This document shows, in pieces, positions 20,930-20,932 of a stretch of DNA of 20,932 nt. Origin of the DNA: an uncultured Blautia sp. Its GTDB lineage: Bacteria; Bacillota; Clostridia; Lachnospirales; Lachnospiraceae. The stretch is taken from positions 1 to 20,932 of the forward strand of contig CAMNGN010000012.1 in NCBI GenBank assembly GCA_946538475.1, in the 5' to 3' direction. Positions within the stretch are counted from its first letter, which is position 1. Each line of letters starts with the position of its first letter. The notes beneath the pieces were generated by a model. It made no database searches. It was not told the origin of the DNA and saw only the letters and a list, made by a program, of their open reading frames with translations. Both the position numbers and the translations under genes were made by a program.

Positions 20930-20932
20930 AAT

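Overview
The window looks like a chromosomal segment of a Gram-positive, Clostridia-type anaerobe, most likely a Lachnospiraceae relative. Evidence: strong GGAGG-type ribosome sites, TTG starts, extended -10 promoters, a DUF4867 protein, an XRE-Uma2 fusion, an NHLM-type membrane anchor beside an ECF sigma factor, a threonyl-tRNA synthetase without a TGS domain and a soluble hybrid histidine kinase. No phage, plasmid, IS transposase, CRISPR array, rRNA or tRNA was recognised. The species is not identifiable from the sequence alone.

Layout, left to right. 1-3217 (minus): the 5' part of an FHA-like/ABC ATPase/ABC-2 permease fusion that runs off the left edge, and upstream of it a family 2 glycosyltransferase. 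3444-5218 (plus): a three-gene unit from a strong promoter, encoding a short NHLM-secretion-protein-like membrane anchor, an ECF sigma factor and a secreted acidic protein. 5227-6093 (minus): an XRE-type HTH fused to a Uma2 nuclease domain. 6318-9575 (plus): a tightly overlapping MATE exporter, Vsr-like endonuclease and CapA-like operon. 9733-11010 (minus): M18 aminopeptidase. 11486-15503 (plus): an SDR epimerase/dehydratase and a large hybrid histidine kinase with two receiver domains. 15646-16272 (minus): DUF4867. 16400-18193 (plus): thrS. 18243-20929 (minus): a glycoside hydrolase followed by a type-B carboxylesterase, probably one operon.

The most striking non-coding structure is a set of palindromes. 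All four convergent gene junctions in the window (near 5.2, 9.65, 15.56 and 18.2 kb) carry a strong hairpin directly after the stop codons. Three of them share a GGGGACGG / CCGTCCCC core and two are elaborated into long hairpins with a duplicated head. They look like a dispersed REP-like family that also serves as bidirectional terminators. A separate, unrelated 185-bp near-perfect hairpin with 33-bp perfect ends (11179-11363) sits in the divergent apeB/SDR intergenic region beside a GC-rich structured block. It is the best candidate here for an undescribed mobile palindrome or structured RNA.

Most genes are ordinary housekeeping or accessory functions. The less ordinary protein-level points are the anchor/sigma/secreted-protein unit with no transporter beside it, a Vsr homologue in which the E. 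coli zinc ligands are replaced, the HTH-Uma2 fusion, and the TGS-less ThrRS with a shifted motif 2.
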